A stretch of 64,000 nt of DNA from Clytia hemisphaerica (lineage: Eukaryota; Cnidaria; Hydrozoa; Leptothecata; Clytiidae). The notes below the pieces were generated by a model. That model saw nothing but the letters and a program-made list of their open reading frames with translations. It did not search any database and was not told the DNA's origin. Location: NCBI GenBank assembly GCA_902728285.1, contig CACVBU010000951.1:97911-161910 (forward strand), read 5' to 3'. Shown one piece after another: positions 33,041-43,659 of this stretch. The stretch's first letter is position 1; every line of letters begins with the position of its first letter. The position numbers and the translations under genes are program-made.

Positions 33041-35090
33041 GATTGCAGCCCTGCATTGTCGAAAATAATAACAAAGAATTTCAATGAGTGGGAAAGGGCT
33101 ATATATACCAAACTTAATTTTTTATTAGGTTATTCCGATACAGGTGTTCTCTAAAAGATCTTTCGTGGTGAGACAGGGGTATCTTCAAAGTTTTTCTTTT
33201 AACTACTTAAATATTTCTGGTTTTGACTTTCTAGACGGAAGGAAGATTTGATTTGGACTTGAAAAGAAAAGTTACAAATGATTTTTACCTAAAGTTTCCT
33301 TATACCTTATCGACCCCGAACAGTTTTTTAAAGCAATTTTGCTGCAAATTTTTAATGACTTTTATTTCAATTTTGACCTCTTCTATAAAGTTATCCTTTT
33401 GAAAAAAACATAAGTAAATTCATTCCCCGTTCCATAAATTCGAGTACATGCTAAGTAAATTTTCTTAGAAATCTTTCCCATTAAAATCCATTCGTTGCGT
33501 TTGTGACGAACGGTTTTTTGAATAATTCTTTAAAAGCATTCGCGGCAAACGGAAAAGCACTCTTCGCATACGGTTTCATTTCTCAAATTTTTGTAAGCGT
33601 CCTTCACGAACGCTTTTCCTTTTAAACCGTTCGTCACAAACGGGTTAAAAAGAAAAAGCGTTCTTCGCGAACGGTCGCACTAAAAATTTTTTGTAGGGCG
33701 TTCGCGAAGGATGCAAAAGCACTCGTCGCGAACGGTTAACCCGTTCGTCACGAATGGAAAAGCGTTCGTGTGTCCGAATCGAACGGTTTCTGACCCAGTA
33801 GTGTCAATGGTTGCCGGAATGGTGTGGATAATTCCTTTGTTCTTTTGCCATTTTCTTTGTTCTAAGTGAGGTAAAGACGCTTCACAAATCGAAGTACTTC
33901 CACTAACTGCCGGGAAAAAGACACCTTTTTTGTATTTTCAAGGAATTTTGTTTGGGCGGAGCAAGGAATAATAGGACCCTGCCAACCCAGCGGACTGTCC
34001 GGTGGCAAAAAGTATCCTTTCGCTACACCGGACGCAATAAGTCTGGTGTCAGTCTGGTGTTGCATACAGGGAATTTTGGACGCCGGACATTTATGAAACA
34101 AAAAATTAAGAAACACCGGACGCACCGGACTGGTCATATCCAGTGTTTTGATTGTCGGGTGGAAAAAATATCCTTCTCTGACACCACACCGGTCACTTTC
34201 GCGTGTCCGGTGTTTGATAAGTCTGGTGTTTGATAAGTCCGGTGTGAGTTAACAATTTTGTAGAGTTTTAATTTTAGTTTTAGTTGACTTGTTCTCACTT
34301 GGTTGGTTTCAGGACCCTGCCGACGCACACCGGACTGTCCGGTGTATTTGTCCGGTGGCAAAAAGTATCCTTTCGCTACACTGGACGCAATAAGTCCGGT
34401 GTCAGTCCGGTGTTGCATACAGCTACAGGGAATTTTGGACGTCGGACATTTATTAAACAAAAAATTAAGAAACATCGGACGCACCGGACTGGTCATGTCC
34501 AGTGTTTTGAATAGACCTTTTCGCCTAGTTCCATCCGCCATATTGAATTGTATGCAAAAATTATGGTGGCCGAATTGCCGTGGTGAAATTCCCTTAGAAA
34601 GTATGCAAAACATATGCAAAAAGAAAGTATTAATTAAAAACTTACATGCATAATTGGCATTATATTAAAGTGTAATCTTGTAGAAGAAAGATTAAATTTG
34701 CTTCTCTTGAAAACTAAAAACAATTATATTCACTCATCTCTTAGAACAAGCACTTCAAAAGACCATAACATTAGACAGAATCTCAAACTGAAAAATCACC
34801 CGCGAAGGTAAAAAACAATCCTTATTCGGCTGACGGCAAATTATTCTCCTGGGAATAGAGCCGCCAAATGATCAAATCAAAACATTGATAAAGTGTGACG
34901 TCATAATTACTGCTTTCAGTTTGCGTGTTTTGAAAGTTTGATGTGTGTACTCCGTCTTCGTGGAATTTCTTAATGGCATGAAAACAGAACATGCAATGTC
35001 TTTAAGAACAAATTCCTAAAAGGCTTTTGTTGTTCTGTAAATATTTCTTTTTGGATTAAGAAATGCCATCTTTTATTGTTCTAATGATTA

Positions 35091-35567
35091 CCGTGAGTGG
35101 TCCTAAATCCGACAGCCCTGCCTAAATCCGATGGGGTCTTTCAAAGATACAAACTAAAATAAAAACAAACCTTTCGCTGTGACACAATGAAGATACGATA
35201 GTATCTAAAGATATAAGAGTGTCAACTAAACTGAGAGATTTGATACACTGAACCAATTGAACCAAATAACAACAATTGCTTCTTATACAAAACATAATTT
35301 TTTATTACAAAATTGTTAAACGTTTTAAACACGAGCAATGGATTCAGAATAATAGAGGTAATTATTTTTACAACTCACATTTTACTGATCACATTAATTG
35401 ACATCTTGACATTATAGTCATTTTGTTAGATGTTTTGTTTCCAGAGTTCTTGCAATAGTTTGTTGCTCAACTTGGAGAGGAAATTTTGGTAAACATAGAT
35501 TTTTTTCATAGCAGTTATTTGAGGGGTCGGATTTAGGCAGGGATGTCGGATTTAGGACAACTCACGG
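35091..35567. mobile_element. 477-bp mariner-type MITE with TA target site, copy 1 (uninterrupted)
   Basis: Ends CCGTGAGTGGTCCTAAATCC and, on the opposite strand, CCGTGAGTTGTCCTAAATCC are flanked by TA on both sides (35089-35090, 35568-35569). A nearly identical copy at 41487-43086 is split by another element, so this copy gives the pre-insertion sequence. Confidence 0.9.
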
Positions 35568-36335
35568 TATAATATTTCTTTATAAGATGCTTTGTTGTCT
35601 TTTTAATCTTTGTGTAAACTTGCATATGTTTTGCATACATTCCAACTAAATCCAACCACGGCATTTTCGTTCCTGTATTTTTGCATACAATTCAAGATGG
35701 CGGACGGAAAGGCGAAAAGGTCTATTGATGATTGTCCGGTGGAAAAAAATATCCTTCTTCGACACCGGACATCCGACTTCCTTAAGTCTGGTGTAGAGAT
35801 TGTCCAGTCGAGGATACACCCTTAATAAGAGATATACTCTATTTAAGAGAAGGTCTCTTAAGTAGGAGATTTCTTTCTCTTAACTAGGAGACTTTTCTCT
35901 CTTCGTTAATTTTTGGCCTTCCCATCATTTTGCGCAAGTTTTGAACTTCATAGATCTACTCAGCATGTTTTTTCTCCCTTCTAGCAAAATTTGGTTGAGT
36001 TTTGCTTATGTTTTGTGGACCTAGGATGGTTAGGGTCTATCAATCTAAAAGCCGATCTACATCATGAGAATTTTGTGAAAAGTAATAATATAGATCGGGC
36101 CATATTTAAGAAACGCGTTTAAAGCGCGGTCAAAACGCGGGTCAAACAGAAAGTGAGTCGCTCTTGTCTGTCCTAAATAAGGGGGTTGAGAAAAAACGCG
36201 TTTCGAAGGTCGAGGGTGTTTCTTCATTATTTTAAAAATTACGTCAACACATGCAAATGAGGCTATTTATGGTTTTTCGAAGTTTGAAAAAGAATGAAAA
36301 GGTATTTTATTTTGGTTTTTGGGTCATCAGAATCA

Positions 36336-36630
36336 CGGAAATAGTAAGATTAAGCGAATACTTACTAGTATGAAGCTTGATCGATGTTTCCGTGAGTCTT
36401 CTTTCCGAAGGGTAGTGTAAATGAGAGACAACGTCGATCCAGATCAATCTTTGTAGCTAACTGCCAGGAGACCTGTATATCTCATAAACTTGTAATATTT
36501 GTAAAATATGGATATACAGTAGGGAGGGAATCAAGCGGCGGGCATTTACACTACCCTTCGGAAAGAAGACTCACGGAAACATCGATCAAGCTTCATACTA
36601 GTAAGTATTCGCTTAATCTTACTATTTCCG
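36336..36630. repeat. Palindrome with 88-bp arms
   Basis: ACGGAAATAGTAAGATTAAG at the left is mirrored near 36630, and the arms also share TCGATGTTTCCGTGAG and CTTTCCGAAGGGTAG. The spacer is about 118 bp. It borders the recombinase fragment. Confidence 0.8.
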
Positions 36631-36809
36631 CTCGCTTCTTTCCGAAGCGTAGCATAAATGAGACTTGAAAGAACTCCTGGCAACGAAGGCGTGTTTGTGA
36701 AATATTTGAAATCTTTACGAATAAAAAAGATTAAATATGCTAACGCGAATAGGACTAGTAAATGTGAAACTAGATACAACTCACTATAGAGTATATAGAC
36801 TCTTGAAAA

Positions 36810-37361
36810 TTAATTGTCCATAATGACATTGAAATCCGTAATATTTTTGTGTATAAAACGTTCATAATGTTTGAAAAATGTTGTCTCCTTCTTCCAACAT
36901 GCTAATCGTAACACTTCCTCGAGGTCAATGTTTAATGCCAGCGCCTTTGATGTACTTGCAGAACGGCAGCTGTGAGCAGAAAAATTAAAAATACCTGCTT
37001 TGGTTAATGTGTCTTTGACCCACCTTCTAAGAGAGTCTGTTGAAGCAGCTCTGTAAGGTTTCTTAGTGGTAATAAAGAGCTTTGTCACTTCTTTAGGTGC
37101 AAGCTTATTCCTACAGTTTAGGTAGGTTGCCATGGCCTGAACTACACATAATTTTTCATTTTCAAGATAGGCACTGTATTTAAACACGTCACCTCTCCGG
37201 TTTTGTGTGGAGTGTTTAAGTACATTGGAAGGGGTGATGGTGACTCCTATATTGCTGGCCATGATTTCATCCACATGAAAATTGAAGGCCGTATTAATCC
37301 TCGCACCGTTCAATAGTAATAAAAGACATAAAGTTTGATCTGGATCGACGTTGTCTCTCAT
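36810..37361 (-). pseudogene. Tyrosine recombinase catalytic-domain fragment (DIRS/Crypton-like)
   Basis: The 183-codon frame reads through the C-terminal catalytic domain of an eukaryotic tyrosine recombinase. It shows LLLLLNGARINTAF with the first catalytic arginine, then FSAHSCRSASTSKALALNID with the His-x-x-Arg motif, and CWKKETTFFKHYER with the final His-Tyr. These enzymes cut and rejoin DNA through the tyrosine and mobilise DIRS-like retrotransposons and Cryptons. No N-terminal domain or reverse transcriptase is nearby, so it is a remnant. Perfect inverted repeats containing CTTTCCGAAGCGTAGCATAA bound it (36631-36664 and 37358-37390). Inverted terminal repeats favour a DIRS origin over Crypton, but the evidence is thin. 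Confidence 0.75.
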
Positions 37362-37684
37362 TTATGCTACGCTTCGGAAAGAAGCGAGCGGAAAGAAGCG
37401 AGCGGAAACGTGATCTTTCACGTGATCTTATTTTCATATTGCGCAAATAGTCTGCTCTGAAGTAAATTGGTGAAACGTACAGAATTCTCCTAGTTTAGGT
37501 AACGTTCTCTTAAATAAGAGACTGAAAATCTCCTAATAAGGTAATCCTCTAACTTGGGTATTCTCTTATTTAGGGTATAATCCTCGACTGTTGTCCGGTG
37601 GTAAAAAAAATTCTCATTTTACACCGGACTTTAGCGTGTCCGGTGTTCGTTAAGTCCGGTGCGTCGGCAGGGTCCTGGAATAAT

Positions 37685-40600
37685 AAAAAGCTGAAAGAAA
37701 GAGGATAGAAGAAAAAAGGGTTTCATTGATAAATAATTGAAGGCTCAAGAAGATCCAGAAAATACCAACCCCTGAGAATGGTCATTTGCCAGGCCTGGGA
37801 TTTGAAGTTTTCCAGTTTTCCTGTGAACTGGATCTGTCTTGTGTTGTAGACAATAAACTAAAAGCAAGAAAAGGATGCTGTCATCTGCCTGTCTATTTTT
37901 CTAAAATAATTTTGTTTTGATCTTTAGAAGCATGAGCTTTATCTGGTCAAAAGCAAAGTCGATGCTTACGGCATTCTAAAAGATCGCCTTTGCATGGGCT
38001 CGATTGTTCAAGTTCTACTCATAGATCCCAAGTAATTTGCCGTTAGTAAGCAAGCCGAAAACTAGCCTGTTGACGAAAACCGCTTTTTTATCGCGATTTA
38101 ACGTCTGTTACTTTTTGCCGTGGAATCGAATGTTTTTGGACGGGAAAGTCCGTCCAAGATTTTCTCTTCGGCGCGGCGTATTTTGCCGTGACTTTGGACA
38201 AGTTGCACTCCATCGCATGTGCCTTTTTCTGATTTTTAAGAAGTCATTGCATTGCTTCGAGCGGTAAAGTTCAAATAGATTTTCGAACTTTCGAATTTTG
38301 TGATTCGAATGTTGAAAATTGTTATTGAGCGATTTTTTTTGTTTTGAAAAGTGAATGGCTCTTTCTTGAAAAGAAACAAAAAAGCAGCAGTGTGAGCTGA
38401 ATCTGCGGAAGGAGGAGAAAGAAGATGGAAATTTTTTATTGCATCAACAGCAGCAGAGTTGTTGGGTTATTTCCATAACAGGATTGTAGAAGCCGAGAGA
38501 TTAAACTGTTAACATGGTGAATGAAAATTATCAAATCATTTCTTATGCTTTGGGTTGGATCCTAGCCATAATAGTGCTGATGATGATATACTAAACTTGG
38601 TTTGGACTTTTAGTATGCTTTGGGATGGCAACGAACATCTTTTGGATATGACTTGAAACCTAGAAGAATTTATCCCTCGCTTATTCCAGTGGAAAGAAGA
38701 ATTGTTTTTATTGGCTGTTCGACGTGGTTTGTGATCGCTAGTTTGAAAATGTGACATAAATTGAAATTGAATTGTAGAATGTAAATTGACATATGATTGA
38801 AAGTAAACTGAAATTTGATTGTATTCGATTCGAAAGAATTTAATTATTGTTGCTGGGTATGGAAATGATTTTCTTCAGCTCTCTCAGCACCAGTGGCCAT
38901 TGTCATTGACAAATCTTGACATATCAAAACTTGACAATATTTTTTTTATTTTGATTTAAACTTATGCGCTGAAGTTGATACAAATAATGACAGATTTTTT
39001 ATAATTTTATGTGAAAAGTTTTGTTTTGTATAATTAGAGTTTAAAGGTTTACTACCAATTAATTTTGAGTGAAGATTAAAAACTTTTAAATTTCTCAACT
39101 TTGGAAACTAGATAGCCAGTAAAATTTGGAGGTTTTGCTTCGAACTGTGGGAGGAATCTAATCAAATTTTATTATTTTTATCTGACTTTTCTTTTAAGAT
39201 TTTACAGTCATGGTCATAGTTTTATTACAACTTTTATAAAAACTTTGATAATTCTTTAAGTAAATAATGATGTAGCAAATATTTATTTTTGTTTTGTACC
39301 TCTGTATCTTGAAATTGCACGAGATCAACTTGTTCCATCAAATAATAGTCTTGGAATCCTCATTATTTTACATTCCTGTTTCAAAGACTGGCTATGGCTA
39401 GTGTTGAGAGTTTTCTTTGATTTTGGTTGTTTCTCAGCAAGGAAGAAAACCTTTTGAAGAAAGGGGGTTTCCTTTATTAAATTAAGAGCCTGTTGACAAT
39501 ACCTTTAATTTGAGCTGCTTGGAGACTTTTTTGCTTCTATAGTTCTTTCGTTATAAAGGGGTGTATCAAAATATTCTCGTTTTGAAAAACAATTATTTCT
39601 AGCTCACCAAAACCGATCCCGATCCCGAGGATTCTTTTGTTTTGATTTTATGCACGGAACTCTAAAATTAAGACTAGATTTAACATCGACGCGCAACCTC
39701 TCTACCAAGAAATTCTATTCGGTCGTCCATTCCAGTCTTTGCTTTCCAGTTCCGTGTTTTTCCCGCCTTTATGCACTCCGCACGGAATCGACGCCACCCT
39801 CCACCACAGTGCGATAACTTTCGACAAACGCTTCAAAGTGTAACTGACCATAAAAGAAAGAAAAAATTTGGTTTGTGGGAAGTTACTGGCTAGCCGAAAA
39901 CTAACAAATCGTGATCAACACGAAAAACTCTATACACAAATCTTCTGATCATAATTTCTTGGTATGGCAGACGATATCATCCACCAGGATGCATGATTAT
40001 GGCCTGATTCTCTGACATCGTTAAGTTAAGGCCAGCCTCCATTGGTATATCCCAACAAAGTTAACTTATTTTTTGGGTAAGATTTCTTTTATCTTGCTTT
40101 TAACCAGCCTCACAGATTGATCAGTTTTTTATCAGGTGGTCAGCATTTGTTGTGTTTCTTATCTTATTAAGGCCGATGGAATTTGATTTTTTGTTTACCA
40201 TAAGACAGTGTAGACCTAAAGCTCTAAAACACCATCTAATAACATGAAAACCAGAATATGATTCTTCAATGGGAATCAAAACTATAAAGTGCACTTACAA
40301 ACATCAATTTGTCAGATCTAACAAAATTAATAACCGCACTGTCATCATTGACAATAAAACAAACGATTTTCTGTCAAGAGCCTTGTAAACATTCCAACAA
40401 CTTCCATCGAAATGATCTATCACAGCTCAGTCTACCATTTTTAGCGCGGACCGAGGATTGAGCCGAGAACGCTCCGCGAACTCCTGCGCGGGTGAATACT
40501 TCAATCTGTGAATCATTTTCTCAAGCGAAGAGTACGCGAAGCGATTCTAGCTTTACGATAGTGTCGTTGGACATCAATGGATAGTATTCAATCATCATTA

Positions 40601-41159
40601 TCCCTTTATTTTCATTCCTAGAACTTTTGCAAAAAAAAGGAAAAATAGAAAAGTTGTATTTTTTACTGCTCCATTCACATACTGAATTTGAAAGATCTTC
40701 TATGTGGCGTTTTTTTGCAAACTTCAAAAAACTGATTTTTGTCCCGCCTTTGCGGGACTTTGGCTTAAGTGCTTGAGTGCACCATAGGGTACAAAGTCCA
40801 AACATGCGTTTCCCGTAATTTTTGTATGAAGAGCTAGGTCTATACTGTAAGATCAATTTTCTGAGGCCAAGTTGTCATTATTCATTATTCATTATTTTGC
40901 AATACATGCGAAAAACATTATAGGAGATATAATTCTTAAATAATTGGCATTTCTTTGCCAGTTTTCTATTCATGGTGCACCAATTGGGGTACCATGCTTT
41001 TTAAAAATTGATTTAACCAACTCAATTTCAGTTAGGAACATTTGGCGACTTCTTGTACGCAAATTCAATCAAAAAAATCCTTACGGCACTCATAAAAAAA
41101 TTATGTTTCCACAAACCTTTGTGGTAAAATATTTTTCTTTTTATAAAGATATTCTTTAT
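37685..41159. other. Intergenic DNA, nothing recognised
   Basis: No gene, LINE domain or paired terminal repeat was recognised. GC-richer patches at about 39680-39800 and 40440-40560 stand out and could be regulatory or old repeats. The open frame at 40521-40856 on the minus strand has no recognisable domain. Confidence 0.4.
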
Positions 41160-41470
41160 CTTTTTAAAGTTCATATATATGCAAACGAAGAAGACAAAAA
41201 TACAGTGTTAAGAGCTATCACTAAAGGAGAATGATTGCCTATCCGGGTGACAAAAGATCTTACGAAAAGTGAAAGGAAGACAATCAAAGAGTGGTGTATG
41301 AAAGCCTAAGAGATGAATACTTCACTAAGGGACACAAACTTTAAATTCAAAGTCAGGGGGAGCCCTAGGAAAAAACTCTACCTTATGAAAATTGTAAGCC
41401 GGACAAAGAGCGGTTCATAGAGGCCCGTGTGCTCGCACGGTGGCCTGGAAACTTGTATAGCATTATTATT
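41160..41470 (+). pseudogene. LINE ORF1 C-terminal remnant with 3' hairpin and ATT tail
   Basis: ANEEDKNTVLRAITKGE, then in another frame VTKDLTKSERKTIKEWCMKA and FKVRGSPRKKLYLMK, align with the end of the ORF1 at 50704-51405 (ANEEDKKRIMASVHKL, SKKERETIKEWHEKA, WKVRGSPRA). Just after it come a small hairpin (GGCCCGTGTG...CACGGTGGCC) and an ATT-repeat tail at about 41461-41476. The fragment is broken by a frameshift and stop codons. Confidence 0.75.
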
Positions 41471-41546
41471 ATTATTTATTTATATACCGTGAGTGGTCTT
41501 AAATCTGACAGCCCTGCCTAAATCCAATGGGGTCTTTTAAAGATAC

Positions 41547-42642
41547 CCAGGCGGTGTCAATCAAACAACTTCAAACAAAAAAGCGCAATCGAACCAAGCG
41601 AACCTAATCGAACGCGATAATTGTGTTTGGTTGTCGAACGTAATCAAATCTCAATCGAACGGCCGATTCCTGGGTAATATTCGATTGTGTTCGATTGCGT
41701 TGGAGTAAGGTTAGATTAGTTCGATTGATAGTTGAACTATGTTCGATTGTCATTTGCATTCGAATAATCTTCGATTTCGTTCAATTAGGATTATGTTTGA
41801 TGAGTTTGATTAAACTCCGTTAGGGCTTTTTTCCGCTTTTTAGCAGGTGGCCGAGTGCTTAAGTACCGTACCAAAGCGAATAAAATCTATGATTGAATCA
41901 ATCGAACGTAATTGAATACAATTGAATGTAATCGAATCAATCGAACAGCAAATCCTGGGTAATTCAGGGGGGGTCTTGCAGTTACTCCTTGACACTATGT
42001 GGAGTAACTGCAATTTTGGACATTTTCTACAGACACCACCACCCTTGCAGTTATTCCATAGTGTACTAACTGATTTTACCCTCAAAATTGGTGTATACCA
42101 CCCCAAAAAATGCCAAATTTGGCAATTTTTTCACTGAATTCCTCATTTTTGATACCATTTTACTGGGTACGTCTTATTAACGACCGTTCAAGAGTTAAAT
42201 ATCTCAATAATTTTCCAAGTTTGTTAAAATATCTTTCATGCCTTGATTGAAGAAAAAATTTATGTTTTTTTTTTACTTTTGAAAAAAATGTTTTGAATTT
42301 TTTTGCTTCCGGAATTTTTAAAAACCTAAAATTTTAAGTGAAAAATAAAAAAATGTGCTCACTTAGTACACCATATCCTACCAAAATCGACAATTTTGGG
42401 CTTAGGCACCACCCATGTTGCAGTTAGTCCACTGGTGGAGTAACTGTTTTCCCAAATTTTGGTTTATATACCACCACGGTAGTAATTGTCATAGTGTTTA
42501 TATAATAACTGCATGACCCCCCCCCCTGGGTAATTTTCGATTGCAATTCAATTGCGTTCGACAATCGAATTGCAATTATTCGATTGCGTTCAATTGCGCT
42601 CAATTGATTTGGCGTTCAATTCATTCGATTGACACCGTCTGG
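41547..42642. mobile_element. TIR element A (CCAGRCGGTGTCAATC family), 6-bp target duplication
   Basis: Ends CCAGGCGGTGTCAATC and, on the opposite strand, CCAGACGGTGTCAATC. AGATAC occurs at 41541-41546 and again at 42643-42648, and only once in the intact host MITE at 35091. The body is built from many variants of AATCGAACGTAATCGA. The family resembles no element I can name; 6-bp duplications are unusual (Dada-type elements make 6-7 bp). Confidence 0.85.
41965..42526. mobile_element. 562-bp G-run-ended TIR element nested in element A, 9-bp target duplication
   Basis: The left end reads CAGGGGGGGTCTTGCAGTTA and the right end, on the opposite strand, a G run then GTCATGCAGTTA. TGGGTAATT is present on both sides (41956-41964 and 42527-42535) and occurs once at the matching place elsewhere in the host repeat (near 41670). 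Inside, GCAGTTA-TCC and GGAGTAACTG words recur. A 9-bp duplication fits Mutator-like elements; no protein is encoded. Confidence 0.8.
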
Positions 42643-43154
42643 AGATACAAACTAAAATGAAAATCAACGAAGACTGTGACTCAACAAAGATACCAAAGTG
42701 TCAACTAAACAGAGAGATTTGATACACTGAACCAATTGAACTAAATAACAATAATTGCTTCTTGTACAAAACATAATTTTTTATTACAAAATTGTTAATT
42801 TTTTAATGAAATTTTTTTTATTGTTATTTTAAACACGAGCAGCAGATTCAGAATAATAAAGGTAATTATTTTTACAACTTACACTTTTTGATCACATTAA
42901 TTGACATCTTGACATTATAGTCATCTTGTTAGATGCAGGTTAAATGTTTTGTTTCGAGAGTTCTTGCAATAGTAGTTTATTGTTCAACTTGAAGAGGGAA
43001 TGTTTGTAAACATAGAATTTTTTTTCATAACAGTTATTTGGGAGGTCAGATTTAGGCAGGTCTGTCGGATTTAGGACCACTCACGGTATAAAGGATTCCC
43101 AAAAATCACTTCCCTTAAAATAATAATTTTCTCAGGATTTCTAAGTGCATTGCC

Positions 43155-43493
43155 ATGACTATGTTCAATTACATTCGATTGATTCATTGTATTCGATTTT
43201 ATTCACTCTCGAGTACCATACTTAAGCGCTCGGCTGTCCATGCTAAAAAAGCTCTAAAGGAGTGGTCAAATTTAATTAATTGCAATCAAACTTATCAAAC
43301 ATAATTGTAATCGAACATAATCAAAGATCAATGGGAAGGTAATTTACAATCAATCGAAGATTACTTGCACGCAATTGAACACAATCGAATATTACCCAAG
43401 AAGCGTTTGACAATCGAATTGCACTTATTTGATCTCGTTTGATTACGTTCAATTGCAATTTTCGTTTGAAGTTGTTAGATTGACACGGTCTGG
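43155..43493. mobile_element. TIR element B, truncated copy of the element A family
   Basis: The right end, read on the minus strand, is CCAGACCGTGTCAATC. The interior matches element A in reverse, including the GTACCATACTTAAG-type centre. The left terminus is missing or worn, and no target duplication was seen. It ends about 170 bp upstream of CFAP119. Confidence 0.65.
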
Positions 43494-43659
43494 GCATTGA
43501 AGGTCTCTCTTGGGAATCAAATCCATTGCTGAAGCCATTGCCATCTTAAAATAAAGAAAGACCAGTTTTTCTGGGCTATTTTTAGGCTTGTGGTTGAGAA
43601 AAAAATCAACATAATGATTAACCCCTAATCTTTGAATTTTATCTCTTAGAGCAAAAGAC

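Larger units (their letters stand above)
28455..33803. mobile_element. 5.35-kb CACTA-like DNA transposon, no recognisable transposase
   Basis: Terminal inverted repeats begin CACTACTGGGTCAGAAACCG and match over at least 60 bp (the shared interior includes CGATTCGGACACACGAACGC). The triplet TCA flanks both sides (28452-28454 and 33804-33806). Both ends are packed with variants of CGTTCGTCACGAACGG, at 28460-28720 and 33480-33790, with further copies near 32390-32480. CACT starts, a 3-bp duplication and dense subterminal repeats are hallmarks of CACTA/EnSpm. The interior shows no long frame, so the copy appears non-autonomous. Confidence 0.82.
35805..37590. mobile_element. 1.8-kb TIR element with 5-bp target duplication, carrying a tyrosine-recombinase fragment
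   Basis: The ends are CAGTCGAGGATACACCC and, on the other strand, CAGTCGAGGATTATACCC. TTGTC flanks both sides (35800-35804 and 37591-37595). The inverted repeats continue inward with AATAAGAGA and AGGAGAT words for about 90 bp. Inside are an 88-bp-armed palindrome (36336-36630) and a recombinase remnant. The superfamily is undetermined. Confidence 0.75.
33973..37676. mobile_element. 3.7-kb compound DNA element (8-bp target duplication) with nested insertions
   Basis: GGAATAAT flanks both ends (33965-33972 and 37677-37684). The terminus AGGACCCTGCCAACC at 33973 is mirrored at 37676 as GTCGGCAGGGTCCT. The left terminus is duplicated: a second, nearly identical start (AGGACCCTGCCGACGCACAC) lies at 34311. 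Ends are filled with CCGGACTGTCCGGTG-type words. From 34311 the arms fold back: 34500-34640 is the inverted match of about 35600-35730. Nested in it are a mariner-type MITE (35091-35567) and another element (35805-37590). An 8-bp duplication fits hAT or P-like elements. No transposase was found. Confidence 0.8.
41487..43086. mobile_element. Mariner-type MITE copy 2, split by a nested element
   Basis: The two halves, 41487-41546 and 42643-43086, align end to end with the intact copy at 35091-35567. TA flanks both sides (41485-41486 and 43087-43088). Without its insert and one target copy the MITE is about 500 bp. Confidence 0.9.

Noticed and set aside
33952-34653. Open frames on both strands rich in Arg/Thr/Gly (33952-34233, 34284-34653, 34134-34619)
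   Set aside because: They are translations of the CCGGACTGTCCGGTG-type terminal repeats of the compound element and read similarly on both strands.
36810-37361. Host or phage integrase gene
   Set aside because: Only the C-terminal catalytic part is present, it is nested in transposons, and its motif wording fits eukaryotic DIRS/Crypton recombinases.
40521-40856. 111-codon minus-strand open frame as a gene
   Set aside because: No domain, composition biased to Ser/Lys/Phe as expected from AT-rich non-coding DNA.
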